Counted from the first letter of the stretch, positions 8,484 through 17,196 are shown. The stretch is DNA of 64,000 nt from Lachnospiraceae bacterium (GCA_015057035.1 SVFC01000008.1:1-64000), one strand, 5' to 3'. The notes: generated from the letters alone by a model not told the origin. Made by a program: numbers and translations.

Positions 8484-9317
8484 ATGAAAAGAATCATAAC
8501 TGTACAAGATATTTCCTGCGTAGGAAAATGCTCCCTTACCGTTGCCCTTCCAATCATTTCGGCTATGGGTGTAGAAGCAGCTATTCTTCCAACCGCAGTT
8601 CTTTCTACACATACTATGTTTTCCGAATTTACCTGCAAGGATTTAACTGACCAGATAGAACCAATTGCAGAGCACTGGAAAAAAGAAAACTTAAGTTTCG
8701 ACGCCGTTTATACAGGATACTTAGGTTCCTTTGAACAGATTGACTTAATGAAGAAATTCTTTGAGGATTTTAAAACAGAATCAAATATTCTCTTTGTAGA
8801 CCCTGCTATGGCTGACAACGGCAAATTATATCCTGCTTTTGACGAAGCTTTTGCAAAACACATGGCTACCCTCTGTGGAAAAGCAGATATCATCGTGCCA
8901 AACATTACCGAAGCCGCATTTATGACAGATATGGAATACAAGAGCGAATATGACGAAGCCTATGTAAAAGAAATGTTGATAAAACTTTGTGACCTAGGCG
9001 CTAAGATTAGCATTTTAACAGGTGTAGGATTTGAAGAAGGAAAAACTGGTGTTATGGGCTATGACAGTACAACAGGCGAGTTCCATTATTACGAACACGA
9101 CAAGCTCCCTGTAAGCTTCCACGGAACTGGAGATATCTTCTCCAGCACATGTGTTGGTGCAATCTCCAATGGTATGGATTGGAAGGATGCAGTTAAGGTG
9201 GCAGCTGATTACACTGCTGAATGCATCAGACTTACTCTGGAAGATCCTGCAAAGCCTTGGTACGGGGTGAATTTCGAGCAGGCAATTCCTTATTTGCTGG
9301 GGCTTATGAATAAATAA
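8484..9317 (+). CDS. Pyridoxamine kinase (PdxY/PdxK type)
   Basis: A 277-residue ribokinase-fold enzyme that would phosphorylate pyridoxal, pyridoxine or pyridoxamine to feed the vitamin B6 salvage pathway. The N-terminus IITVQDISCVGKCSLTVALP is the typical substrate-binding start; PTAVLSTHT follows near residue 40, AVYTGYLGS near 75, and the C-terminal anion hole and catalytic Asp are in HGTGDIFSS near 212. A GGAGGAATT ribosome site precedes the ATG. It is a single-gene unit closed by a bidirectional terminator. The product would serve PLP enzymes such as the neighbouring CysK and IscS, but that link is only contextual. Confidence 0.9.
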   Translation: MKRIITVQDISCVGKCSLTVALPIISAMGVEAAILPTAVLSTHTMFSEFTCKDLTDQIEPIAEHWKKENLSFDAVYTGYLGSFEQIDLMKKFFEDFKTESNILFVDPAMADNGKLYPAFDEAFAKHMATLCGKADIIVPNITEAAFMTDMEYKSEYDEAYVKEMLIKLCDLGAKISILTGVGFEEGKTGVMGYDSTTGEFHYYEHDKLPVSFHGTGDIFSSTCVGAISNGMDWKDAVKVAADYTAECIRLTLEDPAKPWYGVNFEQAIPYLLGLMNK

Positions 9318-9367
9318 GACGAGCAGAACGTTAAGACAACGGCAAAATTGTCTTTAATGCAAAAAAG

Positions 9368-9408
9368 AAGGTTCTTGTGTGATGAGTTTCATCACATAAG
9401 AACCTTTT
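9368..9408. terminator. Bidirectional terminator between the kinase gene and cysK
   Basis: A long stem AAGGTTCTT..TGTGATG (9368-9384) pairs with CATCACA..AAGAACCTT (9390-9406), flanked by A runs on one side and TTTT on the other. It can stop both converging transcripts. Confidence 0.85.
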
Positions 9409-9413
9409 CTTAT

Positions 9414-10343
9414 TTACTGAAATAACTTTGTAGAGTAATATCGATCTCCACTATCTGGAAGCAACACCACAAATGTTTTTCCTTCTGACTCTGGACGCTT
9501 TGCCACGTCCACTGCCGCCACAAGGGCTGCACCAGAAGAGATTCCAACTAAAAATCCTTCTTTTGCGGCAATCAGCTTACCAAATTCAATGGCTTTCTCA
9601 TCTTCTACTGTAACAATCTCATCATAAACATCCTGATCCAAAATGCTTGGAACAAATCCCGCACCAATTCCCTGAATGCCATGAGCCCCGGCTCTTCCTT
9701 CTGACAAAAATGGGGAAGACGCTGGCTCCATTCCGATAATCTGTATCTCTGGATTCTGTTCTTTCAAATAGCGTCCAGTTCCCGTAATTGTTCCACCAGT
9801 TCCGATTCCCGCCACAAAGATATCCACATTTCCGTCCGTGTCTTTCCAGATTTCCGGGCCCGTGGTTTTATAATGAGCGTTAGCATTGGCAGGATTATCA
9901 AACTGGGCAGGAATAAAACTTCCCGGTATTTCTCTTTGAAGTTCCTCGGCCTTTTCAATAGAACCCTTCATACCAAGCGCACCGTCAGATAATACAACTT
10001 CCGCACCATATGCCTTGATAATGTTACGGCGTTCCACGCTCATAGTATCCGGAATGACAATGATACAACGATAGCCTTTTACTGTGGCAACAGAAGCCAG
10101 ACCAATCCCCGTATTTCCTGAGGTTGGCTCAATAATGGTCGCACCAGGCTTTAAAAGTCCGTCTTTTTCCGCCTGCTCTATCATCTCAAGTGCCACACGG
10201 TCCTTGGCTGATCCAGCAGGATTCAAATATTCTAATTTTGCTAACAATCTGCATTTTAGTCCAAAATGCGCCTCTATAGAGTTAAGACGAAGCAATGGCG
10301 TTTTTCCCACCAGCTCCGTCACTCCGTTATATATTCTTTCCAT
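9414..10343 (-). CDS. cysK: Cysteine synthase A (O-acetylserine sulfhydrylase)
   Basis: A 309-residue PLP enzyme of normal length that makes cysteine from O-acetylserine and sulfide. The PLP Schiff-base lysine is K47 in NPAGSAKDR; the substrate loop TSGNTG is at 74-79; the phosphate-binding loop GTGGTITGTG is near 180; and SGAALVAA lies near the C-terminus. It is the last gene of a leftward cluster that includes the Fe-S assembly genes and mnmA, all of which use cysteine sulfur, so it probably supplies their substrate. The gap to mnmA is 36 bases. Confidence 0.95.
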   Translation of the reverse strand: MERIYNGVTELVGKTPLLRLNSIEAHFGLKCRLLAKLEYLNPAGSAKDRVALEMIEQAEKDGLLKPGATIIEPTSGNTGIGLASVATVKGYRCIIVIPDTMSVERRNIIKAYGAEVVLSDGALGMKGSIEKAEELQREIPGSFIPAQFDNPANANAHYKTTGPEIWKDTDGNVDIFVAGIGTGGTITGTGRYLKEQNPEIQIIGMEPASSPFLSEGRAGAHGIQGIGAGFVPSILDQDVYDEIVTVEDEKAIEFGKLIAAKEGFLVGISSGAALVAAVDVAKRPESEGKTFVVLLPDSGDRYYSTKLFQ

Positions 10344-10379
10344 ATATTTCCCTAACTTTTATTCATTACATTCCGCCCT

Positions 10380-11465
10380 TTAGGCACGATCAATAGTTCC
10401 ACCACACAGCACATAATCATCCCGGTAAAATACTGCCGCCTGACCAGGTGTCATAGCTCTCTGCGGTTCATCAAATCTACAAAGGACTCTGCCATCTTCT
10501 AATAAGGTAAGTTTGCAAGGTGCACCTTTATGAGAGTAACGCACTTTACCAATTGCGTCGACTTCTTCTCCAGGACGAAGCTCTGGCATACCCATATAGT
10601 TCATATCCTTCACATAGCATGACTTTTCAAAAAGCTGCTCCGATTGACAGATTACCACTTCATTGGTTTCTGGACGAAGTTCCTTAACAAAAAGTGGTGT
10701 TGGTGCAGTAAGCCCAAGTCCCTTCCTCTGTCCTACAGTATAATGGATAATTCCCTTATGTGTTCCAAGGATTTTCCCTTCCGTGTCCACAAAATTACCT
10801 GGCTTATAGGTGGTTCCCGTTTCTCGTTCAATAAATCCTGCGTAATCGCCATCTGGAATAAAACAGATATCCTGACTATCCTGTTTATGCGCTACAGGCA
10901 ATTGAATCTTCTGGGCAATCTCTCGAATCTCATTCTTAGTATATGCTCCCACCGGCATAAGGGTGTGGGATAACTGCTCCTGGGTGAGATTATACAGAGC
11001 ATAGGTCTGATCCTTTTCTGCTGTTACAGAATTCTGGATGGTATATCTGCCATTTTCCAACTGTTTGATTCTAGCGTAATGTCCTGTGGCAATATAGTCT
11101 GCACCGATTTCCAAGCCTCTCTTTAAAAGTGCTTCCCACTTCACATGGCGGTTGCAGGCATTACATGGATTTGGTGTACATCCTCTCTGGTACTCATTTA
11201 CGAAGTAATTTATTACATTTTCTTGAAATTCAGAGCGGAAATTCATTACATAATACGGTATTTCCAGGAGTTGAGCCACTCTTCTGGCATCATCAACAGC
11301 AGAAAGACCACAGCATCCGCCCTCTTCTTCCTGGGTAAATACATCTTCTTCCTGCCAGATTTGCATGGTCACACCGACAACGTCATAGCCCTGCTCTTTT
11401 AACAAATATGCGGCCACCGAAGAGTCTACCCCTCCGGATAAGCCCACAATTACTTTTTTCTTCAT
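10380..11465 (-). CDS. mnmA: tRNA 2-thiouridylase MnmA
   Basis: A 361-residue enzyme that puts sulfur on U34 of Lys, Glu and Gln tRNAs. The ATP pyrophosphatase loop SGGVDSS is at 10-16. The TPNPCNACNRHVKW segment carries the first catalytic Cys (C101; C104 is also present), and QDICFIPDG carries the second around residue 200. The C-terminal beta-barrel for tRNA contact follows. Sulfur would come from the IscS-type desulfurase encoded two genes upstream, which explains the clustering. The length and motifs are complete. Confidence 0.95.
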   Translation of the reverse strand: MKKKVIVGLSGGVDSSVAAYLLKEQGYDVVGVTMQIWQEEDVFTQEEEGGCCGLSAVDDARRVAQLLEIPYYVMNFRSEFQENVINYFVNEYQRGCTPNPCNACNRHVKWEALLKRGLEIGADYIATGHYARIKQLENGRYTIQNSVTAEKDQTYALYNLTQEQLSHTLMPVGAYTKNEIREIAQKIQLPVAHKQDSQDICFIPDGDYAGFIERETGTTYKPGNFVDTEGKILGTHKGIIHYTVGQRKGLGLTAPTPLFVKELRPETNEVVICQSEQLFEKSCYVKDMNYMGMPELRPGEEVDAIGKVRYSHKGAPCKLTLLEDGRVLCRFDEPQRAMTPGQAAVFYRDDYVLCGGTIDRA

Positions 11466-11487
11466 ACTCTACCCTTCTTGATAGATA

Positions 11488-11931
11488 TTAATACTCTTCT
11501 TCCTCAGCTTCTTCGTGTTCACTGATATCTGTTACTGGTTTTTCTAATCCTTCGATTACGATACCGTGTTTTTCTGCATAATCCCAAAGAGCTGCATGGA
11601 TTGCTTCTTCTGCAAGAAGAGAACAATGTACTTTCACTGGTGGAAGTCCATCCAACGCTTCCATAACTGCTTTGTTTGTTACATGAAGCGCTTCCTGAAC
11701 AGTTTTACCAACTACAAGTTCTGTTGCCATACTGCTGGTTGCAACTGCTGCACCACAGCCAAAAGTCTTAAACTTTGCATCACGAATCACCTGATTTTCA
11801 TCAATGTCTAAATAAATACGCATAATGTCTCCACATTTTGCGTTACCAACTGTACCTACACCGCTGGCATTTTCGATTTCTCCTACATTTCTTGGATTGT
11901 TAAAATGGTCCATTACTTTTTCGCTATACAT
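11488..11931 (-). CDS. iscU: Fe-S cluster assembly scaffold, NifU/IscU type
   Basis: A 147-residue scaffold on which Fe-S clusters are built. The three cluster ligands are C33 (NAKCGD), C59 (FGCGAA) and C103 (VHCSLLAE), with the stabilising Asp D35. The first about 125 residues form the IscU/NifU N-terminal domain; the acidic tail (SEHEEAEEEEY) is extra. It directly follows the desulfurase gene (gap 49 bases), the usual partner order in Clostridia. Confidence 0.93.
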   Translation of the reverse strand: MYSEKVMDHFNNPRNVGEIENASGVGTVGNAKCGDIMRIYLDIDENQVIRDAKFKTFGCGAAVATSSMATELVVGKTVQEALHVTNKAVMEALDGLPPVKVHCSLLAEEAIHAALWDYAEKHGIVIEGLEKPVTDISEHEEAEEEEY

Positions 11932-11980
11932 AATTTTACTCTTCTTTCTGTTTAATCTATTTCACGGAAACCCTGTCCGC

Positions 11981-13183
11981 TTATTTACTATATTTTTTTC
12001 CGTCTCCGTGCTTCTTCACGAAGTCTTCGTAAAGTGGTGACATGCTACGCAGTCTTGCGATAATCTCTGCCAGCTTGTCCACTGTATAATCAATATCTTC
12101 CTTGGTAGTTTCTTCGGATAAGGTCAAACGAAGAGAACCGTGAGCAATCTCATGTGGCAAACCGATTGCCAGAAGAACATGGGATGGATCCAAAGAACCT
12201 GAGGTACAAGCAGAACCACTACTACCGTAGATTCCCGCCTGATCTAAAAGGATTAACATTCCTTCTCCTTCGATAAAACGGAAGCAGAAGTTGGCATTAT
12301 TTGGAAGGCGGTCTGTTCTATGTCCATTCAGTCTTGCATATGGAACCTTTTCCAACACCTGCTCAATCAGATAATCTCTCATCTCAGCTATTTTCTTGCC
12401 ATTTTCTTCCATGGTCTGTGAAGCGATTTCCACCGCCTTGCCCATACCAACGATGCCTGGAACATTATGTGTTCCTGCACGACGACGTCTCTCCTGGGCA
12501 CCACCATGCATGAAGGATAAGATCTTAACTCCTTTGCGGATATACATAACACCGATACCCTTTGGCCCGTGAATCTTGTGTCCACTGGCACTTAACATAT
12601 CAATGTGCATCTCATCTACGTTAATTGGAATGTGCGCAAATGCCTGTACCGCATCTGTGTGGAACAACACACCATGTTTATGAGCAAGCTCGCCAATTTC
12701 GCGAAGCGGCTGAATGGTTCCAATCTCATTGTTCGCAGCCATTACAGAGATCAAAATGGTATCTGGGCGAATCGCTGCTTCTAATTCATCTAATTTAATC
12801 ACACCATCCTGGTCTACGTTAACATAAGTTACTTCAAAGCCCTGTTTTTCCAGCCACTGGCAGGTATGAAGTACTGCGTGATGTTCAATCTTGGATGTGA
12901 TGATGTGTTTTCCTTTGTTCTGATAAGCTTCTGCTGTAGCTTTGATTGCCCAGTTATCAGACTCACTACCGCCACCTGTAAAATAGATTTCTTCGTTTTT
13001 AGCACCAATCAGGTTCGCAACCTGTTCTCTGGCTTCATGCACAGCCTTCTGGGCTGGATTTGCAAAGCTGTAAAATGCTGCTGGGTTAGCAAAATGCTCT
13101 GTAAAAAATGGATTCATTGCTTCAAGCACTTCTGGATAAACCCTTGTTGTTGCGGCATTATCTAAGTAAATAATTTTTTCCAT
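11981..13183 (-). CDS. iscS: Cysteine desulfurase, NifS/IscS type
   Basis: A 400-residue PLP enzyme that takes sulfur from cysteine for Fe-S assembly and tRNA thiolation. Visible landmarks are YLDNAATTRVYPEV at the start, the ITSKIEHHAVL histidine segment, the PLP lysine in SASGHKIHGPKG, and the mobile-loop catalytic cysteine in GSACTSGSLDPSHV near 325. I chose the ATG at 13183 (MEKIIYLD), preceded by AGGATAGGA; an in-frame ATG 18 bases upstream overlaps that site. It follows the Rrf2-type regulator gene closely, giving the order iscR-iscS-iscU. Confidence 0.94.
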   Translation of the reverse strand: MEKIIYLDNAATTRVYPEVLEAMNPFFTEHFANPAAFYSFANPAQKAVHEAREQVANLIGAKNEEIYFTGGGSESDNWAIKATAEAYQNKGKHIITSKIEHHAVLHTCQWLEKQGFEVTYVNVDQDGVIKLDELEAAIRPDTILISVMAANNEIGTIQPLREIGELAHKHGVLFHTDAVQAFAHIPINVDEMHIDMLSASGHKIHGPKGIGVMYIRKGVKILSFMHGGAQERRRRAGTHNVPGIVGMGKAVEIASQTMEENGKKIAEMRDYLIEQVLEKVPYARLNGHRTDRLPNNANFCFRFIEGEGMLILLDQAGIYGSSGSACTSGSLDPSHVLLAIGLPHEIAHGSLRLTLSEETTKEDIDYTVDKLAEIIARLRSMSPLYEDFVKKHGDGKKYSK

Positions 13184-13207
13184 ATTCCTATCCTCTTTCA
13201 TCTTTGT

Positions 13208-13630
13208 CTATTCTGTTATTCCGTTTTGCCAATCTACCATATCCTGCAGGGTGGTGTTATCTACCACTTCTCCAACCGCAGCATTCATCTTTTCAAAAAG
13301 CATTGCGGATACACATTTTCCTTTTTTATCGCATTCGCCTGTGGTTTCATCCACACAGGACACTGGCGCGATACTTCCTTCTGCCAAGCGCAAAATCATG
13401 CCAATGGTGTAATCCTTCGGTTCTCTTGTGAGAAGATAACCTCCCTGTGCTCCACGAACACTCTTTACGTATTCTGCTTTATTGAACATGGCAATAATCT
13501 GTTCTAAATATTTCTCTGATATGCTCTGTCTTGCAGCAATGTCCTTCACTCGAACCGGACCTTGGTCGCGATTCATTGCTAGGTCAATCATAATGCGCAA
13601 AGCATATCTTCCTTTGCTTGAAATCTGCAT
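13208..13630 (-). CDS. iscR: Rrf2/IscR-family transcriptional regulator
   Basis: A 140-residue winged-helix regulator. The helix-turn-helix covers about 24-60 (VRVKDIAARQSISEKYLEQI), the wing is SVRGAQGGYLL, and the C-terminal loop holds C92, C100 and C106, the spacing expected for a [2Fe-2S] cluster in IscR-like proteins. It probably senses Fe-S status and regulates its own operon (iscS, iscU, mnmA, perhaps cysK). The promoter at 13664-13692 has a repeated AACTATA element that could be its operator, but no perfect known IscR box is visible. Confidence 0.88.
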   Translation of the reverse strand: MQISSKGRYALRIMIDLAMNRDQGPVRVKDIAARQSISEKYLEQIIAMFNKAEYVKSVRGAQGGYLLTREPKDYTIGMILRLAEGSIAPVSCVDETTGECDKKGKCVSAMLFEKMNAAVGEVVDNTTLQDMVDWQNGITE

Positions 13631-13663
13631 ATTTTACCCCTTTATTTTAATTCCTACCAAATT

Positions 13664-13692
13664 AGTATAGTTTTCCATCTATAGTTTGTCAA
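13664..13692 (-). promoter_or_regulatory. Promoter of the iscR-iscS-iscU operon
   Basis: On the minus strand TTGACA (13687-13692) and TATACT (13664-13669) are 17 bases apart. The repeated AACTATA elements straddle the spacer, and ATACTAATTTGGTAGGAAT overlaps the start region; either may be a regulator site. Confidence 0.65.
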
Positions 13693-13743
13693 CCTATATA
13701 TACAAAGTTTCTTTTTTAAAACATACATTCTCGAAAAACAAAA

Positions 13744-13778
13744 AAGGAAGCCATCCTGCATCGCAGTCTGACTTCCTT
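13744..13778 (-). terminator. Terminator downstream of the SRP RNA gene
   Basis: On the minus strand AAGGAAG...CTTCCTT with an inner CTGC/GCAG pairing is followed by TTTTTTG. It ends the SRP RNA transcript. Confidence 0.8.
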
Positions 13779-13806
13779 ATTTTTCCCATTTCCCTTATTT
13801 AAATAC

Positions 13807-13998
13807 GCTCGACTTTTCTTTGTGGCAACAAAGCCACCCTCACATAGCTCCACCCAGGCACCCTCGCGGCACATGAGATTGACCGCTTATGGCTGCTGTA
13901 TTCCTACCCTGACCAGGTTCACGGGTCCCATTGCGCAAGACCCAGATCTCAACACTACATGAAGAGCAGCTTTCTTGCCACAAAACGACAAGTCGCTC
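13807..13998 (-). ncRNA. ffs: Signal recognition particle RNA
   Basis: The minus strand contains the SRP core: GGGTCTTGCGCAATGGGACC, then CCTGGTCAGGGTAGGAATAC and AGCAGCCATAAGC, which is the Ffh-binding hairpin (about 13883-13937). The arms continue to pair outward: CTTCATGTAG with CTATGTGAGG, AAAGC with GCTTT, TTTGTGGCAA (13975-13984) with TTGCCACAAA (13819-13828), and CGACTT with AAGTCG. The paired region therefore spans about 190 nt, well beyond a minimal 4.5S RNA. A promoter at 14007-14036 and a terminator at 13744-13778 frame it. Exact ends are approximate. Confidence 0.9.
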
Positions 13999-14006
13999 GA
14001 GATGTT

Positions 14007-14036
14007 AGTATACGCTATAAGATTAAAAATTGTCAA
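14007..14036 (-). promoter_or_regulatory. ffs: Promoter of the SRP RNA gene
   Basis: On the minus strand TTGACA (14031-14036) and TATACT (14007-14012) are 18 bases apart, placing the transcript start near 14000. It lies immediately after the end of tadA. Confidence 0.75.
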
Positions 14037-14063
14037 GGCTTACCGAATATCTTTTTCCTCTTT

Positions 14064-14558
14064 CTATGCTTCAAAGCCTTCCCTTTGCTTTTTCTCCTGG
14101 CTTTTTTTATCGCGAAGTTCCTGGAAAAATCCCGACAACATCGTAGAACATTCTTCCTCCAGCACACCTTTTACCATCTCAACCTGATGATTGAATTCCT
14201 TCATCTGCAACAGATTAATCACAGAGCCTGCACATCCAGCCTTTGGATTCATAGACCCAATGACCACTTTTGCAAGGCGGGACTGAACAATTGCTCCTGC
14301 ACACATCTGGCAAGGCTCTAGGGTAACGTACATGGTACAGTCCTCTAATCGCCAGTCCCCTGTTTTCTTGCTGGCTTTTTTTATCGCCGCAATTTCCGCA
14401 TGGGCCAAGGTGTTTTTGTCAGTGTTTCTTCTATTATATCCACGGGCGATGATTTTTCCATTCTGAACAATCACACAGCCGATAGGAACTTCTTCCAATG
14501 CATATGCTTTTTTTGCTTCCCGAATGGCAGCACGCATATATTTTTCATCCTGAGTCAT
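14064..14558 (-). CDS. tadA: tRNA-specific adenosine deaminase TadA
   Basis: A 164-residue zinc deaminase that converts A34 of tRNA-Arg(ACG) to inosine. The zinc and proton-shuttle residues are complete: H53-A-E55 in LAHAEIAAI, and C83 and C86 in EPCQMCAGAI. The C-terminal tail is basic. Position next to the SRP RNA gene is conserved in many Firmicutes; there dnaX often follows too, but here the dnaX cluster lies elsewhere (about 6-8 kb). Confidence 0.94.
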   Translation of the reverse strand: MTQDEKYMRAAIREAKKAYALEEVPIGCVIVQNGKIIARGYNRRNTDKNTLAHAEIAAIKKASKKTGDWRLEDCTMYVTLEPCQMCAGAIVQSRLAKVVIGSMNPKAGCAGSVINLLQMKEFNHQVEMVKGVLEEECSTMLSGFFQELRDKKSQEKKQREGFEA

Positions 14559-14579
14559 AGATTTCTCTCTCCATTATGT

Positions 14580-14585
14580 TATAAT
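14580..14585 (+). promoter_or_regulatory. -10 element for the acetyltransferase gene
   Basis: TATAAT lies 42 bases before the ATG at 14628 in the 69-base divergent gap between tadA and the acetyltransferase gene. No clear -35 is seen. Confidence 0.35.
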
Positions 14586-14627
14586 GTATATAGTATATCA
14601 TAACCAAATTTCCGAAAGAAGGCAATT

Positions 14628-15191
14628 ATGTTATTAAAATATGAAACCAATCGACTGATTTTAAAAGTGCTAGGCCCAGATTACGCGCCAGACGTTCTTC
14701 GTTTTTACGAAAATGACAAAGAACTTTTCGAGCGCTATGAAACCGACCGTTGTAACAACTTCTATACAGAAGGACATCAAAGAACCATATTAAATCTAGA
14801 ATATGGTCTATGCCTAAAGCTTCAACTTGTTCGCTTCTATGCATTTTTAAAAGAAGATCCAGATACTATCATCGGCACCGTAAGCCTCTATGAAATATCC
14901 AAAGCCCTCTCCAAAACAGAGATTGGATATAAATTCGCCAGCGCTTACCACCACCAAGGATATGCTTCTGAGGCCGTGGAGAAAATATTGGATGTGGCCT
15001 TTACAGAGTTACAGTTACATCGAGTTTGCGCCCACGTTCACGAAAGCAATCTACCATCCATCCGTCTGTTAGAAGGCCTGGGATTTGAAAAAGAAGGCAT
15101 TTGTCGCCATCACATGTATATGGGTGGCAAGTGGGTGGATCATCTGCAGTATAGCTTGCTGGCGCCACCTATTCCATCTGTATCGGAATAA
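14628..15191 (+). CDS. GNAT-family N-acetyltransferase (RimJ/RimL type)
   Basis: A 187-residue acetyl-CoA-dependent acetyltransferase. The start TNRLILKVLGPDYAPDVLRF is typical of the RimJ/RimL branch; GTVSLYEI and IGYKFASAYHHQGYASEAV form the beta-4/beta-5 and acetyl-CoA pyrophosphate loop; and HRVCAHVHESNLPSIRLLEGLGFEKEG is the C-terminal signature. Substrate cannot be told from sequence (ribosomal protein, peptide or antibiotic). The ribosome site is GAAGGCA. Its last 23 bases overlap the end of the convergent gene. Confidence 0.85.
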   Translation: MLLKYETNRLILKVLGPDYAPDVLRFYENDKELFERYETDRCNNFYTEGHQRTILNLEYGLCLKLQLVRFYAFLKEDPDTIIGTVSLYEISKALSKTEIGYKFASAYHHQGYASEAVEKILDVAFTELQLHRVCAHVHESNLPSIRLLEGLGFEKEGICRHHMYMGGKWVDHLQYSLLAPPIPSVSE

Positions 15192-16059
15192 ACCAACACC
15201 CAAAGGTTCCCTGCTTCAATTCCATCTGTCTTGGAGCAGGAACACTTATTATCTCTTCCATTTTCGCCTCCGAAACCTCCTCTGGAAGCGTCTGGAATTC
15301 TGGAAATCCAAATAATGTCGCCATAACCATTTCCGGTTTCTCATAGATGCCCGGAACTCCCAGATAAGTTTTCTCACCATCAGCTTCAGTCGTCTTTTTA
15401 AGGACGAGGTACCCGTAATTAAAGAAACCGTGAACCAGGAACCGGTTGTTGCAGAGGTACCAATTGGGGCTTGGAAGGTTTTTGATGGCATTTAATTCCA
15501 TTTTTTGATATGCAACAAGTTCGTAGGTGACAGACTCGGAAGATTCCACAGTTTCCTGCAAATTATCGTCTTTGCATAAATCATTTTCGATCTGCAAGTC
15601 TTCTTTAACATCTTCTGCTTCTTGTTCCTCAACTTGCATTGAAACACTCATCTCCGATAAACTTCCCTGTTCTTCCCACATTCGAAACTTCTTGCTACCA
15701 ATCACTTCTGCGTAGGCATCATCCCAACAACTTGCCATATAATTATTGTTAGAAAATATCAAACCAACTCCCACAACTTCTTCTAAAATGAATCCAGAGT
15801 TTCTAATATTATTCGCCTCGAATTCTAATTGCATATCTGTCTGGCTGTTTAATAAAGAAAGCTTCCCTAACTCAATTCCTAGCAATCCATTTTTCCACAC
15901 GTAGGCGTATATTTCCCCATTCCCTTGGATACCAATATAATTGCGCACACTAATCTGAAAAATGACCTTTCCATTTCGCTCATCCACTCGAACGAATCCC
16001 GTATTCTTGGTTTTTTGTCCTTGTTCGTATTCATATAAATATGTAATAAATCGCTTCAA
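15169..16059 (-). CDS. DUF6128-type protein of unknown function
   Basis: A 296-residue protein that I recognise as the DUF6128 type found in Lachnospiraceae. The N-terminal about 100 residues (YLYEYEQG, GFVRVDERNGKVIFQI, YAYVWKNG) form a beta-rich domain; a Glu/Ser-rich acidic linker covers about 135-175; and the C-terminal about 100 residues (NWYLCNNRFLVHGFFNYGYLVL, TYLGVPGIYEKPEMVMATLFGFPEF, FGCWFIPI) form a second conserved block. No signal peptide or membrane segment is visible. It converges on the acetyltransferase gene with a 23-base overlap of the 3' ends. Confidence 0.6.
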   Translation of the reverse strand: MKRFITYLYEYEQGQKTKNTGFVRVDERNGKVIFQISVRNYIGIQGNGEIYAYVWKNGLLGIELGKLSLLNSQTDMQLEFEANNIRNSGFILEEVVGVGLIFSNNNYMASCWDDAYAEVIGSKKFRMWEEQGSLSEMSVSMQVEEQEAEDVKEDLQIENDLCKDDNLQETVESSESVTYELVAYQKMELNAIKNLPSPNWYLCNNRFLVHGFFNYGYLVLKKTTEADGEKTYLGVPGIYEKPEMVMATLFGFPEFQTLPEEVSEAKMEEIISVPAPRQMELKQGTFGCWFIPIQME

Positions 16060-16135
16060 ATCACTACTTCTCCTATTATATTGTTATTATTTTATGCGGG
16101 ATTTATAGAAAAAATAATTTTTTTTAAAAATATTG

Positions 16136-16164
16136 TTGACTTTTTTCATGAGATAATATATATT
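16136..16164 (+). promoter_or_regulatory. Promoter of perR-rbr
   Basis: TTGACT (16136-16141) and TATATT (16159-16164) are 17 bases apart, 45 bases before perR. The palindrome-like GATATC and nearby TATTGAT elements overlap the start region and may be a metal-regulator site, but no perfect Per or Fur box is seen. Confidence 0.55.
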
Positions 16165-16208
16165 GATATCAGTAACAATTCCTATTATTGATTTGAAAGG
16201 AGTCACAC

Positions 16209-16592
16209 ATGATAAAACATAGTCGCCAAAGAGATGCTATCCGACAGAATTTGATGAATCGATATGATCACCCAACTGCCGAGACAGTATATATGGATAT
16301 CAAAGGGGACTTCCCAAACGTCAGCTTAGGAACTGTTTACCGCAACCTCTCACTTCTATCAGATTTGGGAGAGATTCAGAAGATTACAACGGGCAACGGT
16401 CCTGACCGATTCGATGGCAATCCGAAGCCACACTGCCACTTCCAATGCAGAGGTTGCAGCAGTGTCCTGGATATTGACTTCGAAGAACAGGAAGAACTTA
16501 ACGCTCGCGTAAGCAAACATTTCCCAGGGGTCATTGAGGGAAACAGCATTCAGTTCTACGGACTTTGTCCAGACTGTATAACAACACATTAA
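16209..16592 (+). CDS. perR: PerR-type peroxide-responsive Fur-family repressor
   Basis: A 127-residue Fur-superfamily regulator. The short length and HPTAETVYMDI motif match PerR. The likely regulatory-metal ligands are H21, D69, H75, H77 and an Asp in LDIDF (88 or 90), corresponding to the PerR His-Asp set whose histidines are oxidised by peroxide. The structural zinc site is C80-x2-C83 and C120-x2-C123. The helix-turn-helix recognition helix is NVSLGTVYRNLSLL. It lies directly before the rubrerythrin gene, a classic PerR target, so autoregulation and control of rbr are likely. Confidence 0.88.
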   Translation: MIKHSRQRDAIRQNLMNRYDHPTAETVYMDIKGDFPNVSLGTVYRNLSLLSDLGEIQKITTGNGPDRFDGNPKPHCHFQCRGCSSVLDIDFEEQEELNARVSKHFPGVIEGNSIQFYGLCPDCITTH

Positions 16593-16637
16593 TTAAGAAA
16601 ACAAATTGAAACGTTCTAAAACAAGGAGGAAAAAATT

Positions 16638-17183
16638 ATGGCACAGTATGTATGTTCAGTATGTGGTTACACTCACGAAGGAGACTCTGCACCAGAGCAG
16701 TGTCCAGTATGTAAAGTAGGTTCTGACAAATTCATCGAACAGAAGGGTGAAAAAGTTTGGGCAGCAGAACACATCGTTGGAGTAGCAAAAGGCGTTAGCG
16801 AAGACATCCTTATGGACCTTCGTGCAAATTATGAAGCAGAGTGTACAGAAGTTGGCATGTACCTTGCAATGGCTCGCGTAGCTCACCGTGAAGGATACCC
16901 AGAAATTGGACTTTACTATGAAAAAGCTGCTTGGGAAGAAGCAGAACACGCTGCAAAATTCGCAGAATTACTCGGCGAAGTTGTAACCGACTCTACTAAG
17001 AAAAACCTTGAAATGCGCGTTGCTGCAGAACACGGCGCAACAGAAGGCAAGACAATGCTTGCTAAGAAAGCAAAAGAGCAGAACTTAGACGCTATCCATG
17101 ACACAGTTCATGAAATGGCTAGAGACGAGGCTAGACATGGCAAAGCATTTGAAGGATTATTGAATAGATATTTTGGAAAATAA
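16638..17183 (+). CDS. rbr: Rubrerythrin (NADH peroxidase type, N-terminal rubredoxin domain)
   Basis: A 181-residue protein with the rubredoxin-like iron site at the N-terminus (C6-x2-C9 and C22-x2-C25) and a ferritin-like di-iron domain behind it ([49 protein letters not shown]). This reversed domain order is known from clostridial oxygen-induced rubrerythrins, which reduce hydrogen peroxide to water. A strong AAGGAGG site precedes the ATG. It is the second gene after perR (gap 45 bases) and ends at a bidirectional terminator. Codon use is strongly biased, suggesting high expression. Confidence 0.93.
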   Translation: MAQYVCSVCGYTHEGDSAPEQCPVCKVGSDKFIEQKGEKVWAAEHIVGVAKGVSEDILMDLRANYEAECTEVGMYLAMARVAHREGYPEIGLYYEKAAWEEAEHAAKFAELLGEVVTDSTKKNLEMRVAAEHGATEGKTMLAKKAKEQNLDAIHDTVHEMARDEARHGKAFEGLLNRYFGK

Positions 17184-17196
17184 TATAAACAAACGA

